Position numbers and translations under genes: made by a program | The notes under the pieces: model-generated | The model's database searches: none | The model's input: only the letters and a program-made list of their open reading frames with translations | Told to the model about the DNA's origin: nothing | Origin: Pseudonocardia broussonetiae | Lineage (GTDB): Bacteria; Actinomycetota; Actinomycetes; Mycobacteriales; Pseudonocardiaceae | Direction of reading: 5' to 3' | DNA: 64,000 nucleotides | Assembly (NCBI RefSeq): GCF_013155125.1 | Contig: NZ_CP053564.1 | Coordinates: 999,501 to 1,063,500, forward strand | In this document: positions 1-8,123 of the stretch, piece by piece | Layout of the letters: every line of letters begins with the position of its first letter | Position numbering within the stretch: position 1 is the first letter of the stretch

Positions 1-275
1 GCGAGCACGGTCCCGACGCGGTGCCCGAGCCCGACGTCGCGGGCACACCGGCCGTCGCCCCCGCCCCCACCGGGCGCGGGTGGCGCAGCCTGGCGTCGTA
101 CTGGATCCGGATCAGCGTGCCGGTGGCCGTCGAGGGCGGGCGGCTCGTCGTCGACGCCTGGGAGGAGACGCTCGGCGAGGAGCCCCCGGCCGCCGGGACC
201 CCCGCCCCGCGCACCTCCGACGAGCACCTGCTGGCCGACGACGATCCGCTCGCCGCACCGGGGAGCGCGTGGTGA
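1..275 (+). CDS. Hypothetical protein, C-terminal part (runs off left edge)
   Basis: The reading frame is open from the window edge to a TGA at 273-275, so this is the C-terminal end of a longer protein. A GTG at 21 is the first possible internal start but nothing favours it. The visible part has a Pro/Ala-rich linker, a short segment with Trp and aromatic residues (GWRSLASYWIRISVPVAVEGG), then an acidic Pro-rich tail. No domain is recognisable. The stop overlaps the GTG of the next gene by 4 bases, so the two are probably co-transcribed and translationally coupled. Function unknown. Confidence 0.6.
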   Translation, partial: EHGPDAVPEPDVAGTPAVAPAPTGRGWRSLASYWIRISVPVAVEGGRLVVDAWEETLGEEPPAAGTPAPRTSDEHLLADDDPLAAPGSAW

Positions 276-1021
276 GCGGGCTGCGGGCGCCGGTGATCGT
301 CGGGGTGGCGGGCGGGGTGGGGACGAGCACGCTCGCGTCCGCGCTGCACGCCGTCGACGGCGGACGGGTGGGTGCCGGGAGCCGCCCGGACGTGCTGGTC
401 TGCCGGGCCGACTCGCTGCACCTCGCGGAGCGAGGGGTGGCCCAGGTCCTCGTCGTGGTCGCCGACCGGGCGCCCCGGCTCGACCGGGTGGGCGCCGGGA
501 CCACCGTCGTGGTGGTCCCGGACGTGGCGGCGTGGCACGGGCTCGACGCCCCGGAGGTCGCCGGGCTGCTCGCGCTCGCCCCGGCGCACCGCCCGGCGCG
601 GCTGGCCGCCTACATCGCCGCGCTGCTCGACGTCGCCGCCGCGCTGGTGCGGTCCGGGGTGCTGGCGCACCCGGCCGCGCCCGCCCGGCCGGTGCCGCTC
701 GTGCTGCCCGCGCCGGCCCGGCCGCCCGCGGTGCCCCTACCGGCGGCGCCCCTGCCCGCGGTGCCCCTGCCCGTGGTGCCCCTGCCCGTGGTGCCCCTGC
801 CCGTGGTGCCCCTGCCCGTGGTGTCGCTGCCGTCCCGGCCCGCCGCGCCCGCGCTCGTCGTCATCGCGGGAGGGCGGCCGGTCGCGCCGCCGGTGCCGGT
901 GGTCGACCGTGCGCTGTGGCGTGGCCTGCGAGCCGTGCAGCGGACGCCCGCGGAGCCGGCCGCCCCCGCCGCAGGGTCCGAGCCCGACGACGACGCCCTC
1001 GAGCCGACGCGGGCCGGCTGA
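272..1021 (+). CDS. P-loop-like hypothetical protein with VPLPVV repeats
   Basis: A 249-residue protein starting at the GTG that overlaps the previous stop (GTGA). The N-terminus reads GVAGGVGTSTLASAL, which resembles the deviant Walker A of ParA/MinD/CpaE-type NTPases (GGxGKT/S) but has Thr where the signature Lys would be, so it is probably degenerate. Two hydrophobic strands follow (VLVVVADRA, VVVVPDV), as in a P-loop fold. Residues from about 150 onward are a Pro-rich tail with six 5-residue units of the type VPLPV. The stop is 1 base before the next gene, consistent with one operon. No function can be assigned; a role in secretion or pilus-like machinery is speculation from the fold and the envelope-protein neighbours. 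Confidence 0.6.
   Translation: MSGLRAPVIVGVAGGVGTSTLASALHAVDGGRVGAGSRPDVLVCRADSLHLAERGVAQVLVVVADRAPRLDRVGAGTTVVVVPDVAAWHGLDAPEVAGLLALAPAHRPARLAAYIAALLDVAAALVRSGVLAHPAAPARPVPLVLPAPARPPAVPLPAAPLPAVPLPVVPLPVVPLPVVPLPVVSLPSRPAAPALVVIAGGRPVAPPVPVVDRALWRGLRAVQRTPAEPAAPAAGSEPDDDALEPTRAG
731..820 (+). repeat. 15-bp tandem repeat, six copies, inside coding sequence
   Basis: Six copies of a 15-bp unit of the form gtgcccctgcccgtg lie at 731-745, 746-760, 761-775, 776-790, 791-805 and 806-820. The last four are identical and the first two diverged. The unit keeps frame and encodes VPLPV. Identical neighbouring copies suggest recent slippage. Confidence 0.9.
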
Positions 1022-1022
1022 C

Positions 1023-2249
1023 GTGTCCGCGCTCCCCCGCAGCCTCGTGGCGGCGCTGGCCGCGGTGGCCGGCACGCTGCTGCTCGGCGCCGCGCCCGCG
1101 CCGGCGGCCGATCCGGTGCCCGGCGTCGACTCCGCGGCCGTGCCCGCGGCCGCCCGCGACTGGCTGCCGCTGATCGCCGACCTCACCGCCACCGGGTGCC
1201 CCGAGCTGCCGCCGGTCTGGGTCGTGGCGCAGGTGCAGGTGGAGTCGGGCTGGGACGCCGCCCGCGTCGACGAGGCCCCGGGCGGGCCCGCCGGGCTCTA
1301 CGGGTTCGGCCAGGAGGCCTGGGGCGCGGCGGGCGGCCCGGCGTGGTCGAGCGACCCGCCGACGGCCGCCGACGACGTCACCGACGTCGAGGCCCACCTG
1401 CGCGTGGCCGTGCCGTGGATCTGCACGAACCTGCGCGCGGTCACCCGGCACCTCGCCGACACCGGCAAGAGCGCCGACCCGCTCGACGCGATGCTCGTCT
1501 GCCACCTGGCCGGGTGCGGGCGGGTCGCGGGCAGCGCCACGGGCGTGCCGGAGGCCGGGGAGGCGGGGTGCGGGCGGCGCTGCGCCGAGGTGGTCCGCCG
1601 CTACGTCGACGCGGTCCGCGCGGAGGTCGACCGGTTCTCCGACGACCCGGCCGGGCCGGCCCCGAGCGACCGGACGACCGACGACCGGGCGACGGACGAC
1701 CGGCCGCCGGACGACCGAACGCCGGACGACCGAACGCCGGACGACCCGGCGACGGACCCGGGCGGCGCTGCGGCCGATGCCGCCGCCCCCGCGCCGTGGA
1801 CCGGCGGCGCCACCGGCTGCGAGCAGACCGACCCGACCGGCGACGGCTGCCTCACCGGCGCCGCGCTGCACGGGCTGGAGGCGGCGTCGGCCGCGTTCGG
1901 CGGCTGGTCCGACGGCCCGGTGATCCGCAGTGCGGGCTGCTGGGACGCCCACGCCTGGAACCCGCGCAGCGACCACCCCCGCGGCCGGGCGTGCGACCTG
2001 TTCCCCGGCACGCCCGGCGCCTTCGCCGAGGGCGCCGAACTGGAGGCGGGGTGGCGGGTCGCCGACTGGTTCCGCGCGCACGCCGGGCCGCTCGCCGTCC
2101 GCTACCTCATCTGGCAGGGCCGCTACTGGGACCCGTCCGTCGAGGACGACGGCGGCTGGGGCCGCCGGTACAGCGGCGGCGGGGTCTACGACACGCGTGA
2201 CGCCACCGGCGGCCACTTCGACCACGTCCACGTCAGCTTCCGGGAGTGA
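1023..2249 (+). CDS. Secreted lytic transglycosylase-like / DD-carboxypeptidase-like protein
   Basis: A 408-residue exported protein; the GTG at 1023 follows the previous stop by one base. Residues 1-29 are a signal peptide ending APAPAA. Residues about 45-200 resemble a lysozyme-like/SLT domain, with a candidate catalytic Glu74 in VQVESGWD and several cysteines. Residues about 210-250 form a linker of TDDR/PDDR repeats. The C-terminal domain (about 265-408) has the Zn-ligand pattern S316-x-H-x-x-G-R-A-x-D325 and H398-FDHVHV, as in VanY-like/ARB_07466-type C-terminal domains. The two domains suggest peptidoglycan remodelling outside the membrane, cutting glycan and possibly stem peptide. The DNA overlaps the next gene by 4 bases (GTGA). 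Domain calls rest on motifs only. Confidence 0.8.
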   Translation: MSALPRSLVAALAAVAGTLLLGAAPAPAADPVPGVDSAAVPAAARDWLPLIADLTATGCPELPPVWVVAQVQVESGWDAARVDEAPGGPAGLYGFGQEAWGAAGGPAWSSDPPTAADDVTDVEAHLRVAVPWICTNLRAVTRHLADTGKSADPLDAMLVCHLAGCGRVAGSATGVPEAGEAGCGRRCAEVVRRYVDAVRAEVDRFSDDPAGPAPSDRTTDDRATDDRPPDDRTPDDRTPDDPATDPGGAAADAAAPAPWTGGATGCEQTDPTGDGCLTGAALHGLEAASAAFGGWSDGPVIRSAGCWDAHAWNPRSDHPRGRACDLFPGTPGAFAEGAELEAGWRVADWFRAHAGPLAVRYLIWQGRYWDPSVEDDGGWGRRYSGGGVYDTRDATGGHFDHVHVSFRE

Positions 2250-2842
2250 GCGCCGTGACCCCGTCCCGCCTCCCGCTGCTCGCCGCGGCGGCCGCCGCCC
2301 TCGTGACGGTCGGGGCGCTGCTGCTCACCGGGGCCGGCGCCGTCGCACCCAGCGGTGAGCCGCCGCCGGGCCCCGTCGTCGACCGGGAGGACCGCGCCGC
2401 GCTCGACGCCGCCCCCGTGCTCCGGGGCGCCGACGCCCCGCCGCCCGACCCCGGCGTCACCCTCACCGATCCTGTTGCCGCGGCCCGCGCCTACCTCCGC
2501 GCCGCGCACAGCACCGTGCCCGCCGACGCGGGCGGCACGCACCTGCGCGCCGCGCCGTACGCGGTGCCCGGGTCGGCCGCGGCCGTGGTCGGCGTGCTCG
2601 TGCTCGACCCGCCGCCGCCCGGCACCGCGCGCACGGCGTCGGTCCGCCGCCTCGACCTCGTCGCCGTCGACCGCGGCGACCGGCGCCGCGGCTACCTCGC
2701 CGTCGTCGAGACCCGCGACTCCCCCGGCGGCGCCACCGCCGTGCTGCGCACCGGCGTCGTGGTCGCCCGGCAGCCCGACGGGCGCTGGCTGGTGGCCGCC
2801 GAGACCCCCGACGACCCCGACCTCGCGGTCGGGGAGGACTGA
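2246..2842 (+). CDS. Membrane-anchored hypothetical protein
   Basis: A 198-residue protein whose GTG start overlaps the previous stop; a second GTG at 2255 is an alternative. Residues about 8-30 are one N-terminal membrane segment or uncleaved signal (LLAAAAAALVTVGALLLTG). A Pro-rich linker follows, then a compact extracytoplasmic domain beginning DPVAAARAYLRAA, with alternating strands and ending in RQPDGRWLVAAE. The layout, one membrane helix plus an NTF2-like-looking domain, recalls accessory subunits of conjugation or secretion systems (VirB8/TcpC type), but no diagnostic motif is visible. It sits between a cell-wall hydrolase and a GH16 protein in one run of genes, which favours an envelope role. 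Confidence 0.6.
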   Translation: MSAVTPSRLPLLAAAAAALVTVGALLLTGAGAVAPSGEPPPGPVVDREDRAALDAAPVLRGADAPPPDPGVTLTDPVAAARAYLRAAHSTVPADAGGTHLRAAPYAVPGSAAAVVGVLVLDPPPPGTARTASVRRLDLVAVDRGDRRRGYLAVVETRDSPGGATAVLRTGVVVARQPDGRWLVAAETPDDPDLAVGED

Positions 2843-2851
2843 GGAGACCCC

Positions 2852-3997
2852 GTGGACCTGGACGAGATCGAGGACCTGATCCGGCGCTACCTCTCGGCCG
2901 GCATCGCGGTCGTGCTCATCCTGGTCGCCCCCGGCGGGGGCGGCGGGACGGCCCCGCCCGCCGACCCGGCCGTCGTCACGGTCACCCCGTCGGGCGCCGC
3001 GCCGGGCACGCTCGCGCCGCTGCCCACCGACGAGGACGCGGAGACGGCACCCCGCACGACGCCGTCCCGGACGCCGGCACCCACGACGGCCGACCGCAGC
3101 CCGGCACCCCGCACCACCGCGCCGAGCACCACCGCGCCGAGCACCACCACTCGCACCACCACCTCCCGCACCACCACCCCGGCCCCGCGCGCCACGCCCA
3201 CGGACGAGGAGACGGCGGACGAGGACACGCCGGACGAGGAGACGCCGGACGAGGACGCGCCGGGCGAGGACCGCGCCGGCGCCACCGCCGGCTCGGCCAC
3301 CGCCGGCTCGGCCACCCCCGACGGCACGACCGCCGACACCGCCATAGACCCCCTGGGCTGGGGCACCCCCTCCCGCGAGGACGACTTCACCGCCGGCCTC
3401 GCCCAGTGGGACCTCTACGAGGGCACCGGCCACGCCGGGCGGGGCGTCCGCTCCCCGATGAACGCCACCGTGCAGGACGGCATTCTCACCCTCACCGGCG
3501 ACGCCGCGGGCACCACCGCCGGGATGTGCTGGGGGCGGGGACAGCGGTACGGCCGCTGGGAGGGCCGGATCCGCGCCCCGCAGTCCGACCCCTCCTACGA
3601 CGCCGTGCTCCTGCTCTGGCCCGACGACGACGCCCCGGGCGGCGGCGAGATCGACATCGCCGAGATGCAGGACCCCGCGCGGCGCACGACCGGCTTCCAC
3701 CTCCACCACGGCGCCGACGACGCCCAGGTCGAGGGGCGGGTGGAGGTCGACGCGACGGAGTGGCACGCCTGGGCGGTGGAGTGGACGCCGCGGGAGATCA
3801 CCGCCTACGTCGACGGGCGCCCGTGGTTCCGCACCACCGACGCGGAGACGTTCCCGCCCGGGCCGATGCACCTGTGCGTGCAGCTCGACTGGTTCCCGTC
3901 CGGCGACGCGCCGGTGCGCGAGTCGACGATGCAGGTCGACCGGGTGCGCGAGTGGGAGCACGCCCCCGACGCGGGGGCCGGCGACGAGCCGCGGTAG
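2852..3997 (+). CDS. Membrane-anchored glycoside hydrolase family 16 protein
   Basis: A 381-residue protein starting at GTG 2852, 6 bases after a good ribosome site (GAGGAG). Residues about 15-30 are a membrane segment. Residues about 35-155 are a Thr/Ser/Pro-rich then Asp/Glu/Thr-Pro-rich linker with repeats (PSTTA, DEETPDED). The C-terminal domain (about 165-375) is a GH16 lectin-like fold with the intact catalytic signature E266-x-D268-x-x-E271 (GEIDIAEM), followed by HLHHG and a typical WTP/YVDGRPW strand. GH16 enzymes cut beta-1,3 or beta-1,4 glucans and galactans; here the enzyme is probably displayed on the outer face. Last gene of the left-end operon, followed by a strong hairpin. Confidence 0.85.
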   Translation: MDLDEIEDLIRRYLSAGIAVVLILVAPGGGGGTAPPADPAVVTVTPSGAAPGTLAPLPTDEDAETAPRTTPSRTPAPTTADRSPAPRTTAPSTTAPSTTTRTTTSRTTTPAPRATPTDEETADEDTPDEETPDEDAPGEDRAGATAGSATAGSATPDGTTADTAIDPLGWGTPSREDDFTAGLAQWDLYEGTGHAGRGVRSPMNATVQDGILTLTGDAAGTTAGMCWGRGQRYGRWEGRIRAPQSDPSYDAVLLLWPDDDAPGGGEIDIAEMQDPARRTTGFHLHHGADDAQVEGRVEVDATEWHAWAVEWTPREITAYVDGRPWFRTTDAETFPPGPMHLCVQLDWFPSGDAPVRESTMQVDRVREWEHAPDAGAGDEPR

Positions 3998-4010
3998 CCG
4001 GCACACGGAT

Positions 4011-4040
4011 CGGGGCCCTGGCCAACCGGCCAGGGCCCCG
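4011..4040. terminator. Perfect 13-bp hairpin between convergent genes
   Basis: Arms 4011-4023 and 4028-4040 (CGGGGCCCTGGCC and its complement) around a 4-base AACC loop, 13 bases after the GH16 stop. There is no T tract. It is likely a terminator for the left-end operon and may also act on the facing MFS gene. Confidence 0.8.
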
Positions 4041-4087
4041 ATACCGTCCCGAACTGACGCGCCGCTCCCACCACGAAGCGACGTGCA

Positions 4088-4106
4088 TGAGGTTAGCCTA
4101 ACCTCT
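4088..4106. promoter_or_regulatory. Orphan IdeR/DtxR iron-box-like palindrome
   Basis: The site matches the 19-bp DtxR/IdeR iron-box consensus at 16 of 19 positions and contains a symmetric core of 8-base arms around one C (GAGGTTAG-C-CTAACCTC). It overlaps the last codons and stop of the MFS gene (stop at 4093-4095), between convergent genes. No gene starts next to it on either strand, so its target is unclear. Confidence 0.6.
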
Positions 4107-5364
4107 CCTCGTGGCGCAAGAGGGTTCTGGGGCCGCCCGCCCTCAGCACCAGGACCAGCGTCACGACCAGCACGGACACCACCATGACGATCCCGCCCAG
4201 CACCAGCGGCGACCGTCCGCCCCAGCTCTCGGCGAGCAGCCCGAGCAGCGGCGCCCCCACCGGGGTGCCACCCAGGAACAGCAGGATGTAGAGCCCCATC
4301 ACGCGCCCGCGCATCGCCGGCTCCACCGCCAGCTGCACGGCCGAGTTGGCCGCGGTCGTGAACGTCAGCGCCGCGAACCCCAGCGGCACCATGACGATCC
4401 CGGTCAGCAGGAAGGTCGGCATCAGCCCGGCCAGGACGACGAGCACGCCGAACACCAGCGCCGACCCGGCGACCAGCCGCAGCCGGGGCCGGCGCACCCG
4501 CCGCGCCGCGAGCACCGCGCCCGCCACCGAACCCACCGCCAGCAGCGACGTGAGCAGCCCGTAGGCGTCGGCGCCGAGCCCGAACACGCTGCGCGCCAGC
4601 AGCGCGAGCGTCATGTAGAAGTTGATGCCGAACGTCGACACCAGGAACACCAGCGCCAGCACGGCGACCAGGTCGGGGCGGCCGCGCACGTAGCGCAGGC
4701 CTGCGCGCAGCTGGCCGGGCGCGCGCGGCACCGGCGTCACGCGGTGCAGGCGGGCCGGGTCCATCAGCGCCAGGCCGGTGATCACCGCGGCGAAGCTCGC
4801 GGAGTTGATGAGGAACACCCAGCCGGTGCCGGTCACGGCGATGAGCAGGCCCGCCACCGACGGGCCGACGATCCGCGCGAGGTTGAACGTGAGCGAGTTC
4901 AGCGCGACGGCGTTGCCCAGCTGCGCGTCGCCGACGAGCTCGGGCACGAACGACTGGCGCACCGGCACGTCGAGGGCGGAGAAGCAGCCGAGCAGCAGGC
5001 ACAGCAGGTAGACGTGCCACAGCGCCACCACCCCGGTGACGACGGCCGTGCCGAGCACCAGCGCGCACAGCCCCATCGCGGCCTGCAGCGCGATCAGCGC
5101 GCGGCGCTTGTCGACGCGGTCGGCGAGCACACCGCCCCACAGCGAGAGCACGAGCGTGGGGCCGAACTGCAGGGCGGCGGCGAGGCCGAGCGCGGTGGCG
5201 CTGCCGCCGGAGAGGTCGAGGACCAGCCAGTCCTGCGCGACGCGCTGCATCCACGTGCCGGCCAGCGAGACGATCTGGCCGGAGGCGTAGAGGCGGTAGT
5301 TGCGGATCCGCAGCGACGAGAAGGTGGACGCCCGCCCCGGCGCGGGGGTCATGGTGGCGGTCAC
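4093..5364 (-). CDS. MFS transporter, EntS/MFS_3-like exporter
   Basis: A 423-residue integral membrane protein with about 12 hydrophobic segments. The N-terminus (SLRIRNYRLYASGQIVSLAGTW) and the A-loop motif GGVLADRVDKRR are typical of the EntS/MFS_3 branch, which includes siderophore and drug exporters. The start is GTG 5364; ATG 5352 (MTPAPG) is an alternative with AGAGAAG upstream. It lies 19 bases after the purine permease stop on the same strand, so it may be the second gene of that transcript, although the AT-richer gap could hold its own promoter. An iron-box-like palindrome covers its stop codon, which fits a link with iron but sits at the wrong end for simple promoter control. Substrate unknown. 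Confidence 0.85.
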   Translation of the reverse strand: MTATMTPAPGRASTFSSLRIRNYRLYASGQIVSLAGTWMQRVAQDWLVLDLSGGSATALGLAAALQFGPTLVLSLWGGVLADRVDKRRALIALQAAMGLCALVLGTAVVTGVVALWHVYLLCLLLGCFSALDVPVRQSFVPELVGDAQLGNAVALNSLTFNLARIVGPSVAGLLIAVTGTGWVFLINSASFAAVITGLALMDPARLHRVTPVPRAPGQLRAGLRYVRGRPDLVAVLALVFLVSTFGINFYMTLALLARSVFGLGADAYGLLTSLLAVGSVAGAVLAARRVRRPRLRLVAGSALVFGVLVVLAGLMPTFLLTGIVMVPLGFAALTFTTAANSAVQLAVEPAMRGRVMGLYILLFLGGTPVGAPLLGLLAESWGGRSPLVLGGIVMVVSVLVVTLVLVLRAGGPRTLLRHEERLG

Positions 5365-5383
5365 TTCTCTTAGCTTACAACAA

Positions 5384-6820
5384 CTACCCCGCGAGCAGCG
5401 CGCGGAGCGGGCCGACGGCGAAGTAGGCGACGAACGCCACCGACACGACCCACATCAGCGGGTGCACCGTGCGGGCGCGGCCGGTCGCGGCGGCCAGCAG
5501 CACCCAGCTGACGAAACCGGCGCCGATGCCGTTGGCGATCGAGTAGGTGAACGGCATGACGACGACCGTCAGGAACACCGGCAGCGCCACCCGGAACTCG
5601 GTCAGGTCGACCTCGGTGATCTGCCGCATGATCAGCGCCCCGACGACGACGAGCGCGGGCGCGGCCGCCTCGATCGGCACCACCGAGTACAGCGGGGTGA
5701 AGAACATCGCGAGCAGGAACAGCACGCCGGTGACGACGTTCGCGAGCCCGGTCCGCGCGCCCTCCGCGATCCCTGACGCCGACTCCACGAACACCGTGTT
5801 CGACGAGCTCGACGCCGCCCCGCCGAGCACCGCCCCCGTGCCCTCGACGACCAGCGCGCGCCCGACGCCGGGCAGCTGACCGTCCGGCCCGATCATCCCG
5901 GCCTGCCGGCCCAGCGCCGTCATCGTGCCCATCGCGTCGAAGAAGTTGGCGAGCACGAGGGTGAACACCAGCAGCACGACGGTCACCGGGTCGAGCCGGG
6001 TGAACGCCCCGAACGACACCGCGCCGACGAGCGAGAGGTCGGGCACGCCGAGCACGCTGTCGGGCAGCGCGGGCACCGACAGCGCCCAGCCCTGCGGGTT
6101 CGTCCCCATCGACGGCCCCACCCGCACGATCGCCTCGACGACCACCGCGATCACCGTCGTGATCGCGACGCCCAGCAGGATCCCGGCCCGCACGCCGCGC
6201 GCCACCAGCACCGAGGTGACGAGCAGGCCGACGACGAACACCGCCGTCGGCCACGACGCGATCGAGCCGCCGATGCCCAGCCCGACCGGCACCGTCGTGC
6301 CCGCAGCGTCGGCGATGCGCCGGACGAACCCGGCGTCGACGAGCCCGATGAACGCGATGAACAGCCCGATGCCGACGGCGATCGCGACCTTCAGCTCCGG
6401 GGGCACCGCGGAGAACACCGCGGTGCGGAAGCCGGTGACCGCGAGCAGCACGATCACCAGCCCGTTGACGACGACGAGCCCCATCGCCTCCGGCCACGTC
6501 ACCAGCGGGGCGATCGTGACCGCGACGAGCGTGTTGATGCCGAGCCCGGTGGCGATCGCGAACGGGTAGTTCGCGATCAGCCCGAACAGCACGGTCATCA
6601 CGCCCGCGACCAGTGCGGTGACGGCGGCGACCTGCGGCAGCCCGAGCACGGCCCCCGTCACGTCGGCCTTCGCGCCGGGGCCGTCGGCGGTGACGCTGCC
6701 CAGGATCAGCGGGTTGAGCACGATGATGTAGCTCATCGTCACGAACGTGACGACGCCGCCGCGCACCTCGCGGGGCAGGGTGGAACCGCGTTCGGCGACG
6801 CGGAAGTAGCGCTCGATCAC
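5384..6820 (-). CDS. NCS2 purine (guanine/hypoxanthine) permease, AzgA type
   Basis: A 478-residue permease of the AzgA/PbuG branch. It begins with MIERYFRVAERGST and GGVVTFVTMSYIIVLNP, the usual opening of this family, and carries NPFAIATGLGIN-like (NYPFAIATGLGINTLV), the conserved FFDAMGTMTALGRQAG and SSSSNTVFVESASGIAEGARTGLANVVTG segments as spaced blocks. About 13 membrane segments are visible. It imports purine bases with protons. It is divergent from the DUF2530 gene, with 40 bases between starts, and is followed closely by the MFS gene. Confidence 0.92.
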   Translation of the reverse strand: MIERYFRVAERGSTLPREVRGGVVTFVTMSYIIVLNPLILGSVTADGPGAKADVTGAVLGLPQVAAVTALVAGVMTVLFGLIANYPFAIATGLGINTLVAVTIAPLVTWPEAMGLVVVNGLVIVLLAVTGFRTAVFSAVPPELKVAIAVGIGLFIAFIGLVDAGFVRRIADAAGTTVPVGLGIGGSIASWPTAVFVVGLLVTSVLVARGVRAGILLGVAITTVIAVVVEAIVRVGPSMGTNPQGWALSVPALPDSVLGVPDLSLVGAVSFGAFTRLDPVTVVLLVFTLVLANFFDAMGTMTALGRQAGMIGPDGQLPGVGRALVVEGTGAVLGGAASSSSNTVFVESASGIAEGARTGLANVVTGVLFLLAMFFTPLYSVVPIEAAAPALVVVGALIMRQITEVDLTEFRVALPVFLTVVVMPFTYSIANGIGAGFVSWVLLAAATGRARTVHPLMWVVSVAFVAYFAVGPLRALLAG

Positions 6821-6860
6821 GGCGACACCGTAGATCCGGGGCGGTCACTACGCTGCGCCT

Positions 6861-7103
6861 GTGGTCGATCCCCCGCCCCTGCCGCGCCGGCTGTCCGACA
6901 TGGCCACCGTCGTCGGGCTCGGGTCGGCGCTGTGGGCGCTGGGGGCGCTGGGCCTGCTCGTCACGGGCCGGGCGCCGGGTCTGCCGTTCGCGACCTGCGT
7001 GGCCGGGGCGCTGCTCGGCGGGGTCGGCTGGGGCATCTTCCGGTGGCAGCGGGCGGCGGCGCGGCGCGGCTCCCGGGGGGCTCAGCAGGGTCTGGACGAC
7101 TGA
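6861..7103 (+). CDS. DUF2530 small membrane protein
   Basis: An 80-residue protein with a GTG start. Two membrane segments are clear (about 17-37 and 42-60), the second ending in GGVGWGIFRWQRAAARRGSR, the hallmark of DUF2530, with a basic tail on the cytoplasmic side. The function of the family is unknown; it is widespread in Actinobacteria. It reads divergently from the purine permease and stops 14 bases before the SDR gene, so it may be co-transcribed with that gene. Confidence 0.8.
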   Translation: MVDPPPLPRRLSDMATVVGLGSALWALGALGLLVTGRAPGLPFATCVAGALLGGVGWGIFRWQRAAARRGSRGAQQGLDD

Positions 7104-7117
7104 TCTAGCTTCTGCGC

Positions 7118-7855
7118 ATGACCTCGTCACCCGTCGCCGTCGTCACCGGCGCCAGTTCCGGCATCGGTGCCGCCACCGCCCGCGCGCTGGCCGCCGCCGG
7201 CTTCCACGTCGTGCTCGGCGCCCGCCGCGTCGACCGCTGCGCCGAGATCGCGAGGGAGATCGACGGCACCGCGGTGCGCCTGGACGTCACCGACGCCGAG
7301 TCGGTCTCCGCGTTCGCCGCGGCGGTGCCGGAGTGCCGCCTGCTGGTGAACAACGCCGGCGGCGCCAAGGGGCTCGAGCCCGTCGCCGAGGCCGACGAGG
7401 AGGACTGGCGGTGGATGTTCGAGACCAACGTGATCGGCACCCTGCGCGTCACGCAGGCGCTGCTGCCGGCCCTGCTCGCCTCCGGTGACGGGCACATCGT
7501 CACCGTCACCTCGGTCGCGGCGCTGGAGGCCTACGACAACGGCGCGGGGTACACGGGCGCGAAGCACGCGCAGGCCATGCTCCACCGGACGCTGCGCGGC
7601 GAACTGCTCGGGCAGCCGGTGCGGCTCACCGAGATCGCGCCCGGCATGGTCGAGACCGACTTCTCGCTGGTGCGGTTCGAGGGCGACCGGGAGAAGGCCG
7701 ACGACGTCTACCGGGGCATCACGCCGCTCACGGCGGAGGACGTGGCGGACGTGATCGCGTTCGCCGCCACCCGCCCGAGCCACGTCAACCTCGACCAGAT
7801 CGTGCTCAAGCCGCGCGCCCAGGCGTCCGCGATGCGGGCGCACCGGGAGGGCTAG
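7118..7855 (+). CDS. Short-chain dehydrogenase/reductase (SDR)
   Basis: A 245-residue classical SDR. All key elements are present: TGASSGIG for NAD(P), NNAG at about residue 73, a catalytic Ser in VTVTSVAA, YTGAK (Tyr-x3-Lys) and the PGMVETDF loop. The loop and C-terminus resemble the YdfG/3-hydroxy acid dehydrogenase branch, so NADP-dependent oxidation of serine- or 3-hydroxy-type substrates is plausible but not shown. No ribosome site is visible before ATG 7118, so the mRNA may be leaderless. Its position beside the L,D-transpeptidase/murB pair matches the arrangement of Rv0484c in M. tuberculosis. Confidence 0.88.
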   Translation: MTSSPVAVVTGASSGIGAATARALAAAGFHVVLGARRVDRCAEIAREIDGTAVRLDVTDAESVSAFAAAVPECRLLVNNAGGAKGLEPVAEADEEDWRWMFETNVIGTLRVTQALLPALLASGDGHIVTVTSVAALEAYDNGAGYTGAKHAQAMLHRTLRGELLGQPVRLTEIAPGMVETDFSLVRFEGDREKADDVYRGITPLTAEDVADVIAFAATRPSHVNLDQIVLKPRAQASAMRAHREG

Positions 7856-7856
7856 C

Positions 7857-7882
7857 GGAGACCGCCTGCTCAGGCGGTCTCC
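7857..7882. terminator. Bidirectional hairpin shared by convergent genes
   Basis: A perfect 10-bp stem (GGAGACCGCC / GGCGGTCTCC) with a 6-base loop TGCTCA. The loop holds the TGA of the minus-strand gene (7870-7872), and the stem begins 2 bases after the SDR stop, so one structure can serve both genes. Confidence 0.8.
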
Positions 7883-8079
7883 TCGCTGGTGCGGTTCTCG
7901 TCGGCCGCGTCGCCCGGGGCGTTGCCCTCGGTCGCCTCGGCCACCCGCTCCTCGGAGTCGGCGAGGATCGACGCGGCCTCGGCCTCGCGGTCCTCGCCGC
8001 CGGTCTCCGCCGCCCGCTCCTCGGGGAGCGGCTCGGCGCGGGTGTGCGCCTGCTCGGACAGGTCCTCGGGAACGGTCAT
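7870..8079 (-). CDS. Small acidic conserved hypothetical protein
   Basis: A 69-residue protein starting at ATG 8079 (MTVPEDLSEQ). It is strongly acidic, lacks hydrophobic segments and contains AASILADSEERVAE. I recall this ILxxSEERT-like phrase from small actinobacterial proteins of unknown function. It is probably soluble and largely disordered or helical. It lies 44 bases downstream of the L,D-transpeptidase on the same strand and ends inside the shared terminator, so it is probably the last gene of the murB-ldt transcript. No role can be assigned. Confidence 0.7.
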   Translation of the reverse strand: MTVPEDLSEQAHTRAEPLPEERAAETGGEDREAEAASILADSEERVAEATEGNAPGDAADENRTSEETA

Positions 8080-8123
8080 GCGCTGCCGGTACCCGCCGGG
8101 CCGGACCGTCGAAACCCCGCCGG

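Noticed and set aside
1..4000. Definite type IV secretion cluster
   Set aside because: No VirB4, VirD4 or relaxase gene is inside the window, so the idea is kept only as a hypothesis.
2186..5254. A 1022-codon minus-strand frame across the GH16 gene and MFS gene
   Set aside because: It spans a terminator and two real genes on both strands and has the composition of a shadow frame.
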